A stretch of 64,000 bases of DNA from Terrilactibacillus laevilacticus (GTDB lineage Bacteria; Bacillota; Bacilli; Bacillales; Sporolactobacillaceae), in the NCBI RefSeq assembly GCF_006517395.1, contig NZ_VDCY01000010.1, positions 1-64,000 on the forward strand, in the 5' to 3' direction. Below, piece by piece: positions 44,928-53,962 of this stretch. Made by a program: the position numbers and the translations under genes. Position 1 is the first letter of the stretch; the number at the start of each line of letters is the position of its first letter. Under the pieces are notes generated by a model. That model worked only from the letters and a program-made list of their open reading frames with translations, did not search any database and had not been told where the DNA came from.

Positions 44928-45021
44928 TGATATTGGAGTGCAATCATAGGATTTCATATTTAACAAATGATGAAAAATAAAGTAAAATATGATTAATCCA
45001 ATCAGAAAGATGTGATTTGAA

Positions 45022-45456
45022 ATGGGTCACAATCCAAGGTCAATTCCAAGACCACTAGTTAGAACGAATCAATGGTTTATTTTGTTGAGTGTCGTTGCAA
45101 CCTGGATAACAGGGCAGTCATGGATTTTGCTTATTCCTTTAATATGTGGTTTGCTTGGACTTTTGTTTCATTACAACCCAATTATGAAATGGGCGAAGGT
45201 TTTCTTGAAACGACCAATGAATGAGTATATTCCAGAAGATCGGGATCAACAACAATTTAACCAAGTTATTGCAGTTTCCTGTTTAACTATCGGATATATT
45301 AGTTATTTATTACACTGGAACATTGTAGCCATTATCTTTACAGCCATGGTGGGTTTAGCGGCCTTTATCGCTATTTTAGGTTTTTGTATTGGGTGTTTTA
45401 TCCGTTTTCAATGGCAACAGTATCTTTATCGCAGGAAAACGGGGACAAAAGGATGA
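45022..45456 (+). CDS. DUF4395-family membrane protein
   Basis: A 144-residue protein with about four transmembrane segments. Family features: SIPRPLVRTNQW at the N-terminus, LLFHYNPIMKWAKVFLKRP, YIPEDRDQQQFNQ, and the C-terminal GFCIGCFIRFQW with two cysteines. DUF4395 proteins are often found near thioredoxin-like or rhodanese genes; the function is not established. A truncated copy of the gene lies at 49607-49850. Confidence 0.82.
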   Translation: MGHNPRSIPRPLVRTNQWFILLSVVATWITGQSWILLIPLICGLLGLLFHYNPIMKWAKVFLKRPMNEYIPEDRDQQQFNQVIAVSCLTIGYISYLLHWNIVAIIFTAMVGLAAFIAILGFCIGCFIRFQWQQYLYRRKTGTKG

Positions 45457-45484
45457 AATAAAAATGAATAGATAGCGCTGAATT

Positions 45485-45518
45485 GGACTCCGGTTAAATT
45501 AGGAGTCTCATTTTTTGT
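45485..45518 (+). terminator. terminator of the DUF4395 gene
   Basis: GACTCC-(10)-GGAGTC followed by TCATTTTTT. Confidence 0.8.
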
Positions 45519-45732
45519 CGAATAATCAATTCTTTTAATACTATATTAATACATTTGTTTGAAGAATAATAAACAAACTGAATGGATTCGTACAAGGCAT
45601 GGCACCACATCTTGAAGTCCAACCAAATTGTGATGGTTAGCTGGATTAAGTTCTAACGTGTATTATCTGTTATTATCAGCATCCCTGATAGGCTAAAAAC
45701 TTGCCTTAGAAAATTCTTTTTTTTTAATGGTG

Positions 45733-45792
45733 TGTCAACCCGTTGACATATTGATGCGGCTAATGTATGATAAATTTGTGGAAGCGCTACCA
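45733..45792 (+). promoter_or_regulatory. sigma-A promoter with downstream cre site
   Basis: TTGACA (45733) and TATGAT (45756) are separated by 17 bases. TGGAAGCGCTACCA (45779-45792) is a cre-like palindrome about 18 bases past the -10 box, in roadblock position. A ribosome site AAAAGGAG follows at 45833, but the frame after it (45845-45946, hydrophobic) has no start codon. Confidence 0.75.
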
Positions 45793-45943
45793 AATGAGAT
45801 TTAAAATTGTTTACCACCGATTTAATCTTCGAAAAGGAGTTTTAAAAGAATTATAGGTTAAAGTTTTTTGTAACCGCATTCATTATTGCTATTACAATTT
45901 TATTTAATACTCTTAGGTTAATCAACGGAAGGAGCAAGATGTT

Positions 45944-47197
45944 ATGAATATGATAAGAAGTAAAAACTATTGGTTTACGTCTGGATATCTATTTTTCTTT
46001 TTTGTTTCCTGGTCTGTTTGGTGGGCATTCTATGCAATTTGGCTTAATGAGAGTCTTGGTTTATCTGGGTTTCAAACAGGAACCCTTTATTCAATAAATT
46101 CAACGGTAGCTTTAATCTTCATGCTCATTTATGGGGTGATTGAAGATAAACTTGGAACAAGGAAACACTTAATATGGTTTCAGAATATTCTTCTGATTGG
46201 TACGGGTCCATTTCTAATTTATGTCTATGAACCTTTGTTAAACTCAACCTTTATTGTTGGAGCTATACTTGGTGCTATTTATTTAGGTGCAGCTTTTATT
46301 GGAGGGGTTGGTTTACTTGAATCATACACAGAAAAGTTAAGCCGTAAATTTCATTTCGAATACGGTACTTCACGAATGTGGGGGTCTCTCGGATACGCTA
46401 TTGGTGCGTTGGTTGCAGGTATTGCGTTAGGTATCAATCCACATTTAAATTTTTGGCTAGCTTCGGCAGCCGGCGTTTTATTCTTCATTATCAATTGTTT
46501 CTATAAAATAGAGATTAGTGAAAAAGAAAAAAAGGAAACATCGGAATTAGATTTAAAAAGCATTGTCAAAACATTTAAACTTAAAAAATTTTGGTTATTT
46601 ATTGTTTTTTTATTTGGAACTTCTTGTATTTACACCATCTATGATCAACAGTTATTTCCGATATTTTTCACAAAACATTTTCCCGATGCAGAAACGGGCT
46701 ATCATTTTTATGGATATCTCAACTCCTTCCAGGTTTTCCTTGAATCTGCGGTGATGTTTGTTGCCCCATTTATCGTCAATAAACTTGGTGCAAAGCGGTC
46801 TCTTGCCTTGGCTGGAATGATTATGGGGTCACGTATAGTTGGTTCAGCCATGGTTGACAGTACAATCGGATTATCAATGATCAAACTCTTACATGGATTT
46901 GAAACGCCTCTTTTGGTTATTGCAGTGTTTAAATATATTGCTAGGAATTTTGATTCAAGATTATCTGCCACCATTTATTTAATTGGGTTTCAAATTTCAG
47001 GACAAATCGGCGTTATTGCTTTTTCTTCCTTAATAGGTTCTTTATACGATCGATCTGGTTTTAATTTTACTTTCATCACGATTGGCTCTGTCGTCTTTGC
47101 TTTTACCATTTTCTCGATCTTCTTCTTGAGTAACGATAAGAAAAAAGTAGCAAACGCAACAATAGTGACAGGTACCGCAAAAAGACATTTTGATTGA
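45944..47197 (+). CDS. MFS oligosaccharide:H+ symporter (LacY/CscB-like) with repeat-derived C-terminus
   Basis: A 417-residue, 12-TM permease of the oligosaccharide:H+ symporter family: N-terminal SKNYWFTSGYLFFFFVSWSVWWAFYAIWL, IYGVIEDKLGTRKHL, GTSRMWGSLGYAIGA and YDQQLFPIFFTKHF. GGAAGGAG is 9-10 bases before the ATG at 45944. Likely imports a di- or trisaccharide, in line with the upstream cre site. The final VTGTAKRHFD is encoded by a type A repeat read in frame, so the original C-terminus was replaced or extended after the last TM helix. Confidence 0.84.
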   Translation: MNMIRSKNYWFTSGYLFFFFVSWSVWWAFYAIWLNESLGLSGFQTGTLYSINSTVALIFMLIYGVIEDKLGTRKHLIWFQNILLIGTGPFLIYVYEPLLNSTFIVGAILGAIYLGAAFIGGVGLLESYTEKLSRKFHFEYGTSRMWGSLGYAIGALVAGIALGINPHLNFWLASAAGVLFFIINCFYKIEISEKEKKETSELDLKSIVKTFKLKKFWLFIVFLFGTSCIYTIYDQQLFPIFFTKHFPDAETGYHFYGYLNSFQVFLESAVMFVAPFIVNKLGAKRSLALAGMIMGSRIVGSAMVDSTIGLSMIKLLHGFETPLLVIAVFKYIARNFDSRLSATIYLIGFQISGQIGVIAFSSLIGSLYDRSGFNFTFITIGSVVFAFTIFSIFFLSNDKKKVANATIVTGTAKRHFD

Positions 47198-47219
47198 TTT
47201 GTTCACGGTGAAAGGACAG
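47164..47219 (+). repeat. type A REP-like repeat, copy 10
   Basis: AGTGACAGGTACCGC plus AAAAAGACATTTTGATTG, then GTTCACGGTGAAAGGACA. It is read as the last 10 codons of the symporter. The DNA after it (GTGGGGAATCCAAATT onward) repeats the segment after copy 8. Confidence 0.9.
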
Positions 47220-47349
47220 TGGGGAATCCAAATTTTTTATTAGAAGTTGGAGGAGTTTCTTAATTATTTCAAGAATCTATTATTATCCACTTCTCCAATA
47301 GCACCCTTTTTGGATTATCCCCATTATCTATCACATTAGAATAATCGAA

Positions 47350-47745
47350 ATGCCAAATCCCATTTTATCTTCACTCCTTTTGTCTTATGACAAACCACGT
47401 CCAACTTCAAATTGAAACCCTCAATCATTTAACAAGTCCCATCATTTAAACATCTTCATTTTAAATATAGAAAGTATTTCAATAAAAAGTATGACTATAC
47501 AGGCCACATGTTTGAAAGTCGTTATGGAGCAGAGATATTAGATTCAGTAGATTATGAGCTGGAGGTGAATAAATATATCCATTTAAATCCAGTGCGAGCA
47601 AAGATGGTATCTGATTTAGCTGATTACCCGTGGAGTCGTTACAATTTTGATATTAACTCTGAATCAGGGTCGATGGTTACGACTGATCGGATTTTTCTTT
47701 TTTTCCTAAGCTTAAGGTTGGAGTTATGTAAAATTCATTTTAGGA
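47350..47745 (+). pseudogene. decayed copy of the REP-associated transposase
   Basis: Homologous to 44461-44870. The first ~120 bases of the gene are missing, and frameshifts and a stop occur in the HUH region (remnant CLMTNHVQLQIETLNH, with the second His of HxH lost). From 47508 the frame is readable: HMFESRYGAEILDSVDYELEVNKYIHLNPVRAKMVSD with the Tyr motif intact. Non-functional. Confidence 0.85.
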
Positions 47746-47856
47746 TGACTACTTTTTTACATTTACTTTACAATATTCGTCTCTTTTCTTAACGATTCGA
47801 CGAGATAATAGGATTAAACAAATAGATAATATGTCCTATTAAGAGGTGAAGCTAAC

Positions 47857-49575
47857 ATGAATCGTCTGAAATGGAAACATTTAAAGCTAAATGAAAAATA
47901 CAGTATTAGCCTTATTGCTATATTTGTTTTATGGATTATATCCACTGTGATTAGCTGTATTTTATTACTACAAGTAGAAAAAAGTATCGACAACATGGGA
48001 AGACAGAGTGTTAGGTCTAATGATATTTCGGAAATGAGTGCCCTTTTTAGAAGTAAAGGGATGTATGTGGCTGATTATTTGATCAATCCCAGTGATGATA
48101 TTATTGAATTGTTAACAAAAGACCAAGCAAAACTAACAAAATTAGAACGAAAAATCGGTCCCTACATGAATACGAGTTTACAAAAATCCAAATATAATAA
48201 AATTATCCAGTATGATTCACGTCTCTATAATCTTTTTCAAAATGAGTTCGTTCCTGCTGTTCTCATGAAAAAAACGGTTAAAATACAAGAAATAAAAGAA
48301 CAAGAAGCTCAATTAAGAAATGAGACTATTCAATTACTAGATCAATTAAAAAGGTCAGTGAAATCTAGTCAAGCGGCGGAAGGACATATTCAAAATACAA
48401 TTAACGTTATTATATTAGGTATTATTGTATCACTAGGTTTAAGCCTGATGATCTTTTGTATTATTCATCGGTTAATGAAAAAAGATTATCAACAAGTACT
48501 GCATGTTACCGATAGAATGGCAGAAGGAGATTTAGATACAAAACCTATTAACATTCACAGTCATGATGAATTTGGACAAGTGGCAGATTCCGTCAATAAA
48601 ATGAGAATAAATATGAAGAGGATAATCCAAGAGATCGTAAAATCATCCCATCAAGTAAGTAAGAATAGTGAGCACTTATTGCATTCCACTCAAGTGGTTA
48701 CCCTTAACAGCCACAATATTACCGAAACGATGAATGAACTATCTAAAGGACTTAATGATCAAACGAAAAATACACAGAATGTGGCTACCTTGACGTCTCA
48801 ATTTATGCATGACCTTGAGAATGAAACATCAAATGCTAGACTAGTTGAAGATATTTCTCACCAAGTGATTCAACTTACAAGTAAGGGAGGATTCTTAATT
48901 GATCAAGCCATGAAAAATATGAAAGAAACAGATAATTTAGTGGATGAATCTCTTTCTAAAATGATAGATTTGAATCAGCGTACACAAGATATGTCAAAAC
49001 TCGTGTCTTTAATTCAGAATATCTCAGAAAAAACAAAATTATTAGCTTTAAATGCATCGATTGAAGCAGCTAGAGCAGGAATTGATGGCAAGGGTTTTGA
49101 TGTTATTGCACACGAAATTCGTGCCTTATCCGAGCAATCCCAATTAAATGTTAAAATGATAACCGACATGATTCTTGGAGTGAAAGAGAATGTAGATCAA
49201 GTGAGCCAATCTCTTGAACGGGTGAATCGTCATGTAAAAGAAAGTTCTCAACAGATGCAGATTACTAATCAACAATTTATCGATATTAAAGCATTTATGT
49301 TCAATTTGGGAGATAAAATAAAGAACATAACGAAACGGCTAATCAATATTAATCTCAATGGAAAACACATTAATTCTTCTATAGAACAAAATGCCGCGAT
49401 GTTTGAGGAAACCCATGCCGGGTTTTTGCAGATTTCGACTTCTATGGAACATGTGGATCAAACGGTTGAAGATATATCACTGGACATTCATCGATTAACA
49501 CATGTATCAAAGGATTTAAAAGAGGTAGCATCTCTTTTTACGGTGACAGGCACCGCAAAAAGACATTTTCTTTGA
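47857..49575 (+). CDS. methyl-accepting chemotaxis protein with repeat-derived C-terminus
   Basis: A 572-residue transducer. TM1 (about aa 15-40), an extracellular four-helix-bundle sensor (about aa 41-180), TM2 (about aa 181-205), HAMP (about aa 206-258, RMAEGDLDTKPINIHSHDEFGQVADSVNKMR) and the signalling domain with hairpin tip ISEKTKLLALNASIEAARAGIDGKGFDVIAHEIRALSEQS. It relays ligand binding to CheA/CheW; the ligand is unknown. AAGAGGTG precedes the ATG. The last residues VTGTAKRHFL come from type A repeat 11, so the native C-terminal tail was overwritten. Confidence 0.88.
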   Translation: MNRLKWKHLKLNEKYSISLIAIFVLWIISTVISCILLLQVEKSIDNMGRQSVRSNDISEMSALFRSKGMYVADYLINPSDDIIELLTKDQAKLTKLERKIGPYMNTSLQKSKYNKIIQYDSRLYNLFQNEFVPAVLMKKTVKIQEIKEQEAQLRNETIQLLDQLKRSVKSSQAAEGHIQNTINVIILGIIVSLGLSLMIFCIIHRLMKKDYQQVLHVTDRMAEGDLDTKPINIHSHDEFGQVADSVNKMRINMKRIIQEIVKSSHQVSKNSEHLLHSTQVVTLNSHNITETMNELSKGLNDQTKNTQNVATLTSQFMHDLENETSNARLVEDISHQVIQLTSKGGFLIDQAMKNMKETDNLVDESLSKMIDLNQRTQDMSKLVSLIQNISEKTKLLALNASIEAARAGIDGKGFDVIAHEIRALSEQSQLNVKMITDMILGVKENVDQVSQSLERVNRHVKESSQQMQITNQQFIDIKAFMFNLGDKIKNITKRLININLNGKHINSSIEQNAAMFEETHAGFLQISTSMEHVDQTVEDISLDIHRLTHVSKDLKEVASLFTVTGTAKRHFL

Positions 49576-49596
49576 TACGTTCACTCTGAAAGGACA
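49542..49596 (+). repeat. type A REP-like repeat, copy 11
   Basis: GGTGACAGGCACCGC plus AAAAAGACATTTTC, then GTTCACTCTGAAAGGACA. It encodes the end of the chemotaxis protein. Like copy 9, it precedes DUF4395-related sequence. Confidence 0.9.
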
Positions 49597-49606
49597 GTAT
49601 TAGAAC

Positions 49607-49850
49607 ACACTAATAATAAATGGTTTAATGTGTTAAGTGTCATGGATAACAGGGCAGGCATGGATTTTACTCATTCCATTAATTATGATCTGTTAGGTCT
49701 TATTTTTCATTACAATCCTATTATGAAAGGGGGAAGATTGTTTGTTGATCATTCTTTAGGTTTCATTATTAATCGGTCAAATTTAATACTGAAAATAGTG
49801 CTATATCTTCCTATAGAAGTTCCAGAAGATACAGTACTTTTTTTGTAATG
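49607..49850 (+). pseudogene. truncated copy of the DUF4395 gene
   Basis: Nucleotide similarity to 45070-45215: AATGGTTTA...GTTAAGTGTC, then GGATAACAGGGCAGGCATGG, then TTTTTCATTACAATCCTATT. An ~8-base deletion breaks the frame, and similarity fades after GAAAGGGGGAAG. Non-functional. Confidence 0.78.
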
Positions 49851-49958
49851 AGGAGGATTTATAAAAAGAATCAAGTTCTATATACAAAATAGTCCATTAT
49901 ATCCATCACAATAACAACAAAAGAATGTGAATTTAATGAAAAATAAAATAAAAAAGTA

Positions 49959-50085
49959 TTGAAAATTTTTAAAAAAATAATATAATAATTATTAAACTTA
50001 GGTTATTAATTCAGCCTAATAAATAGTAATAATTAAAAATAACTTTAAAAAAGCAAGATAATAATATGTATAACTAAATTTAGTT
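49959..50085 (+). promoter_or_regulatory. promoter and candidate operator of the second ROK gene
   Basis: TTGAAA (49959) and TATAAT (49981) are spaced by 16 bases in a very AT-rich stretch. CTTAGG/CCTAAT (49998-50020) forms an inverted repeat. The 14-base perfect palindrome AACTAAATTTAGTT (50072-50085) lies just before the ROK ribosome site and has half-sites like ROK operators. Confidence 0.6.
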
Positions 50086-50106
50086 TAATAATATGGAAGT
50101 GGCTTA

Positions 50107-51270
50107 ATGTCTTATAATCTGAAATATAAAAATTCTATTCGAAAATACCATTACTTTTTGCTTCTTAGTTTAATTCAAAAAAGGAAACAAATTTCTAGAG
50201 CTCAGTTAGCTAAAATTACTCAAATGAGTAATACAAGTGTAGGAAAGATTGTTAAGCAATTAATTGAAGATAAGTTAGTTATTGAAGTAGGAAAATTGAA
50301 AGGGGTGGTAGGAAAAAGCGCTACACTATTAGAGATTAATCCAGAAGGTTCTTACGTAATCGGTATCAATATCGATTTAAATTCAGCTCAAATTGCTATT
50401 GTAACTTTAAATGGAGAGGTAATTGAACAAAGAAACATAGTTTGTGACATGAAACAAAAAGCAGAAAATGTGCTTGATCAAATAGTGTATAGTACTTTAG
50501 ACATAATTAACCGTGCTGATCCAAAAGTTGTTGAAAAAATAATGGCTATAGGTGTTAGTATTCCTGGCCCAATTTCATGGCCGGATGGAGAAGTTCTTAT
50601 GGTTCCTCAGTTCCATTGGAAAAACGTTCAAGTTAGGGCCTATCTTGAACAGAAATTGGATTTTGTAGTGTACGTGGATAATGATGTTAGAGCAGTATTA
50701 TTGGCTGAGAGTCTTTTTGGAAATATGAGGGAATATGGTAATTCTGTTTGTCTTTATATTGGTAGTGGAGTTGGCAGTGCTGTTATGATTAATGGTGAGA
50801 TATTAAGAGGCCATCGTAATACACTTGGGGAAATTGGACATATTACCCTAGATCCCCATGGGGCCATGTGTGATTGTGGGAGATTAGGTTGTCTTCAAAC
50901 ATTCATTTGCTCATCAGAACTAGAAAAGCAAATGCAAATTTCAATTCAAGAAATTTATACGGATTATCATAAAGGAGAATACAGCGCTATAAGAATTATA
51001 AAAAGAGCAAGGGACTATTTAGGAATAGCCATATCTAATATTGTTAGTATGTATAACCCTGAAGCTATTTTACTGGCAGGACCAATGATTCAACAATTTC
51101 CAGAGCTCATAGATGGGGTTGAAGATGTATCTAATGAATATGTCTGGTATCCTTTAAAGGATTCATTTAAAATAATAAAACCAAAAATTGGTAAAAATAG
51201 CAGTGTTATCGGAGCAAGTGCTCTTGTTTTAAATGAATATTTAAGACCTACATTTGAAACATTCAAATAA
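50107..51270 (+). CDS. ROK-family transcriptional regulator (NagC/XylR type)
   Basis: A 387-residue protein: N-terminal HTH (LIQKRKQISRAQLAKITQMSNTSVGKIVKQLIEDKLV, about aa 19-56), ROK domain with GINIDLNSAQIAI, YVDNDVRAVLLAE and CLYIGSGVGSAVMING. The zinc-binding motif is intact (CDCGRLGCLQ, about aa 257-266), unlike the ROK protein at 31049. It probably represses the NagB-purine cluster downstream in response to an amino-sugar phosphate. Start weakly supported by TGGAAGTGG. Confidence 0.83.
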   Translation: MSYNLKYKNSIRKYHYFLLLSLIQKRKQISRAQLAKITQMSNTSVGKIVKQLIEDKLVIEVGKLKGVVGKSATLLEINPEGSYVIGINIDLNSAQIAIVTLNGEVIEQRNIVCDMKQKAENVLDQIVYSTLDIINRADPKVVEKIMAIGVSIPGPISWPDGEVLMVPQFHWKNVQVRAYLEQKLDFVVYVDNDVRAVLLAESLFGNMREYGNSVCLYIGSGVGSAVMINGEILRGHRNTLGEIGHITLDPHGAMCDCGRLGCLQTFICSSELEKQMQISIQEIYTDYHKGEYSAIRIIKRARDYLGIAISNIVSMYNPEAILLAGPMIQQFPELIDGVEDVSNEYVWYPLKDSFKIIKPKIGKNSSVIGASALVLNEYLRPTFETFK

Positions 51271-51385
51271 CTTTGTCAGAATATTCAATTTATCCATGCG
51301 TGAACTAAATAATAAATCCGTTTCATCAAAAATAAAAATCTAATGAAGATTAAAAATACTTAACTATAATGGGAGAATTACCTAT

Positions 51386-52144
51386 ATGCGTGTTATACAA
51401 ACAAAAGATTATGAAGAAATGTCTAAACAAGCCTTCAATGTTATTTTTAATGTCATAAACAAAAATGAGAATGCTGTTATTAATACAACAACCGGAGCAA
51501 GTTATGATGATGTTTTTAATTTGTTAGTTGAATCCATTAATAATAACAAGCTTTCTATAAAGAATGCAATTGTTATGAATTTAGATGAGTATATAGCTGA
51601 TAGAGATAAATCTTTTACAGTCTATACGTATATGCAGGAGAAATTTTATAGCCGGATTAAGACACAACCTAAATTGGTGGAATTATTAGACGGTAGTGTA
51701 TCAGACCTACAATCAGAAATAATCCGTTATAATGAGGTATTGAAAAAATTTCCGAGAGATTTACAGATCCTGGGATTAGGGGTTAACGGACATTTAGGTG
51801 CTAATGAACCAGGGACATCCTTTAATTCTCGCTTATTTTGTGCCGATAGTGAAGAATCTACAATTGAGAGTACAATTAGATACCATCATTTATCTCGTAA
51901 AGAAGCTCCAACTAAAATGTTTACATTAGGTTTGGCTGATATCATGGAAGCAAAAGAAATACTTTTGACTGCTTCAGGTGAGAGGAAAGCTAAGGCAGTT
52001 AAAGCCGCACTTGAAGGACCTATCAATGTAAACTGTCCGGCTTCTATCTTAAGAGCACATCCAAACGTTACATTTATCATAGACTACGCAGCAGCATCAC
52101 TGTTAGAAAAGGACTATCATAACCCACCTGTTTTGAAGCCTTGA
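51386..52144 (+). CDS. glucosamine-6-phosphate deaminase/isomerase-like protein (NagB family)
   Basis: A 252-residue NagB-fold protein. It has NTTTGASYDDVF for phosphate binding, the catalytic-base region MNLDEYIADRDKSF, and LGLGVNGHLGANEPGTSF with the ring-opening His and Glu. NagB converts glucosamine 6-phosphate to fructose 6-phosphate and ammonia. Sequence outside the motifs is diverged, so a related sugar-phosphate isomerase is possible. It follows a NagC-type ROK gene by 115 bases; GGGAGAA precedes the ATG. Confidence 0.8.
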   Translation: MRVIQTKDYEEMSKQAFNVIFNVINKNENAVINTTTGASYDDVFNLLVESINNNKLSIKNAIVMNLDEYIADRDKSFTVYTYMQEKFYSRIKTQPKLVELLDGSVSDLQSEIIRYNEVLKKFPRDLQILGLGVNGHLGANEPGTSFNSRLFCADSEESTIESTIRYHHLSRKEAPTKMFTLGLADIMEAKEILLTASGERKAKAVKAALEGPINVNCPASILRAHPNVTFIIDYAAASLLEKDYHNPPVLKP

Positions 52145-52525
52145 TCAAATGATGTTTGATATGGATTGTATAGATATGGATATAAGTTCTGATAGTTATT
52201 TATGTCAAACGATGCGAAATAAAATGTCTGTATATTCGGCCATATTTATAAATTCGGAAAAATATAATAGAATAATGCAACTAATTGTTCTGAAAATAGT
52301 CAGATATATAATGTGTACAATATCAAAAAAAAAAAGTACAAAAAAACAATTTTGTTAGGGCTAGATTAAATTCTTATTGCACTTAGTAAGTCAAAAAAGT
52401 GGTAAATTAATAATTTAATAGATATTTATTACTGAAAAGGTAGACAATATAATAATTAATTCACCTTAGTACATACTTCTTAGACAGTTACGGGATAAAA
52501 ATTCATGTCAAAAAGGAGATATAAT
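52145..52525. other. AT-rich gap before the purine permease
   Basis: About 380 bases with poly-A and poly-T tracts. A 69-codon open frame here has no ribosome site or recognisable content. I looked for a purine riboswitch core and saw none. No clear terminator was found. Confidence 0.45.
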
Positions 52526-53863
52526 ATGGAAAACTTACAGGTGTCAGAGGATATCCAAAGAGAAGGTTTTTTGGACAGGTATTTCAATTTAAGAAAACTT
52601 AATACAAATTTAAGGACTGAGATAATCGCTGGGCTAACGACGTTTATTACTATGTCTTATATTATAATAGTTAATCCAAATATCATAGCCCAGTCAGGTA
52701 TGCCGATAGGTGCAGTCATGGTCGCAACCATATTAATTTCTGCATTATCTTCAATTCTTATGGGGTTATATGCTAACCTACCATTTGGTATGGCACCTGG
52801 AATGGGAGGGAATGCATTTTTTGCGGTGACTATTGTTGCAGGTGGATTAGCTACATGGCAGACTGCATTAGGAATGGTATTCATAGCAGGGGTTGCCTTC
52901 TTAATATTGACTCTATTTGGAATCCGTGAGGCAATTGTGAACTCTATACCTAAGAGTTTAAAGATATCAATTGGTGCTGCAGTAGGTATGTTCATTGCAT
53001 TACTTGGATTCTCACAATCAGGGATAATTGTCGTAAATGCTCAAAAAAGCGGCTTAACTTTAGGGGATATAAATAGTGTAAATGTCCTTCTCTCACTTAT
53101 CGGAGTCATAGTTATTTTAGGATTAATGGTAAGAAAAGTTAAAGTAGCTATTCTTATTGGTATAGCTATAGTAACACTATTAGGTATTCCATTTGGAATT
53201 ACCAAGGTTCCTCACTCGTTAATACAACTGCCACCAAATCCATCAAGTATTATTTTCCAAGTGGATTGGCTTTCAGCGTTAAAGTTATCCTTTTTTCCAC
53301 TCATGTTTTCTTTTTTCGCAGGAGAATTTTTTTCTACATTAGGAACAGTATTAGGGGTTTCTGGAAAAGCGGGACTGCTCGATAAAAATGGGAATTTACC
53401 TAATATACAAAAACCCTTTCTAGTTGATTCAATTGCAACAATCGGTGGTGGATTAATGGGAGTAACGACAGTTGCCACTTATGTCGAATCTGCTAGTGGT
53501 GTAGAAGCAGGAGGGAGAACGGGTTTAACTTCAATATCTGTTGGATTCTTTTTTCTAATTAGTCTCCTTTTAACGCCTTTATTTTTAATGGTTCCCGGTA
53601 TTGCTACAGCGCCAGCCTTAATTGTTATCGGCCTATCAATGCTTTCAACGTTAAAAGAATTAGAATATGATAAATTGGATGAACTTGCTCCAGCTTTTAT
53701 TATGTTACTAATTACTGGTTTCTCAAATAATCTTGCTGATGGAATAGTATTTGGAGTTTTAACTTATATAACCACTAAGCTTATAGCTGGAAAGATTAAA
53801 GAAATTCCAATTGGTTTGTATTTTCTAGCTATTCCTCTTGTCTATTATTTAACTTTAGCATAA
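52526..53863 (+). CDS. NCS2/AzgA-type purine permease (adenine/hypoxanthine)
   Basis: A 445-residue membrane protein with about 12-14 hydrophobic segments. AzgA/PbuG features: YFNLRKLNTNLRTEIIAGLTTFITMSYIIIVNP at the N-terminus, LPFGMAPGMGGNAFFA, FFAGEFFSTLGTVLGVSGKAGLLD and TYVESASGVEAGGRTGLTS. The ATG at 52526 has AAGGAG 7 bases upstream; the frame's earlier ATG at 52505 overlaps that site. It is placed directly before adenine deaminase, so adenine is the likely main substrate. Confidence 0.88.
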   Translation: MENLQVSEDIQREGFLDRYFNLRKLNTNLRTEIIAGLTTFITMSYIIIVNPNIIAQSGMPIGAVMVATILISALSSILMGLYANLPFGMAPGMGGNAFFAVTIVAGGLATWQTALGMVFIAGVAFLILTLFGIREAIVNSIPKSLKISIGAAVGMFIALLGFSQSGIIVVNAQKSGLTLGDINSVNVLLSLIGVIVILGLMVRKVKVAILIGIAIVTLLGIPFGITKVPHSLIQLPPNPSSIIFQVDWLSALKLSFFPLMFSFFAGEFFSTLGTVLGVSGKAGLLDKNGNLPNIQKPFLVDSIATIGGGLMGVTTVATYVESASGVEAGGRTGLTSISVGFFFLISLLLTPLFLMVPGIATAPALIVIGLSMLSTLKELEYDKLDELAPAFIMLLITGFSNNLADGIVFGVLTYITTKLIAGKIKEIPIGLYFLAIPLVYYLTLA

Positions 53864-53962
53864 TAAAAGAGAATTCTAGGATGGTTATTAAGTGATGTCA
53901 TTAGTAAAAATACTATGATTCGCCATAATCATATACTTAGATATAATTGGAGGGAATTTTGA

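Noticed and set aside
19849-49596. The 11 repeats as a CRISPR array
   Set aside because: Spacing is hundreds to thousands of bases, with genes in between, and there are no cas genes.
52149-52358. 69-codon open frame after the NagB-like gene
   Set aside because: No ribosome site and a low-complexity Lys-rich end from a poly-A tract.
52145-53962. Possible purine riboswitch near the purine permease or adeC
   Set aside because: I could not find the conserved three-way junction core sequences in either leader.
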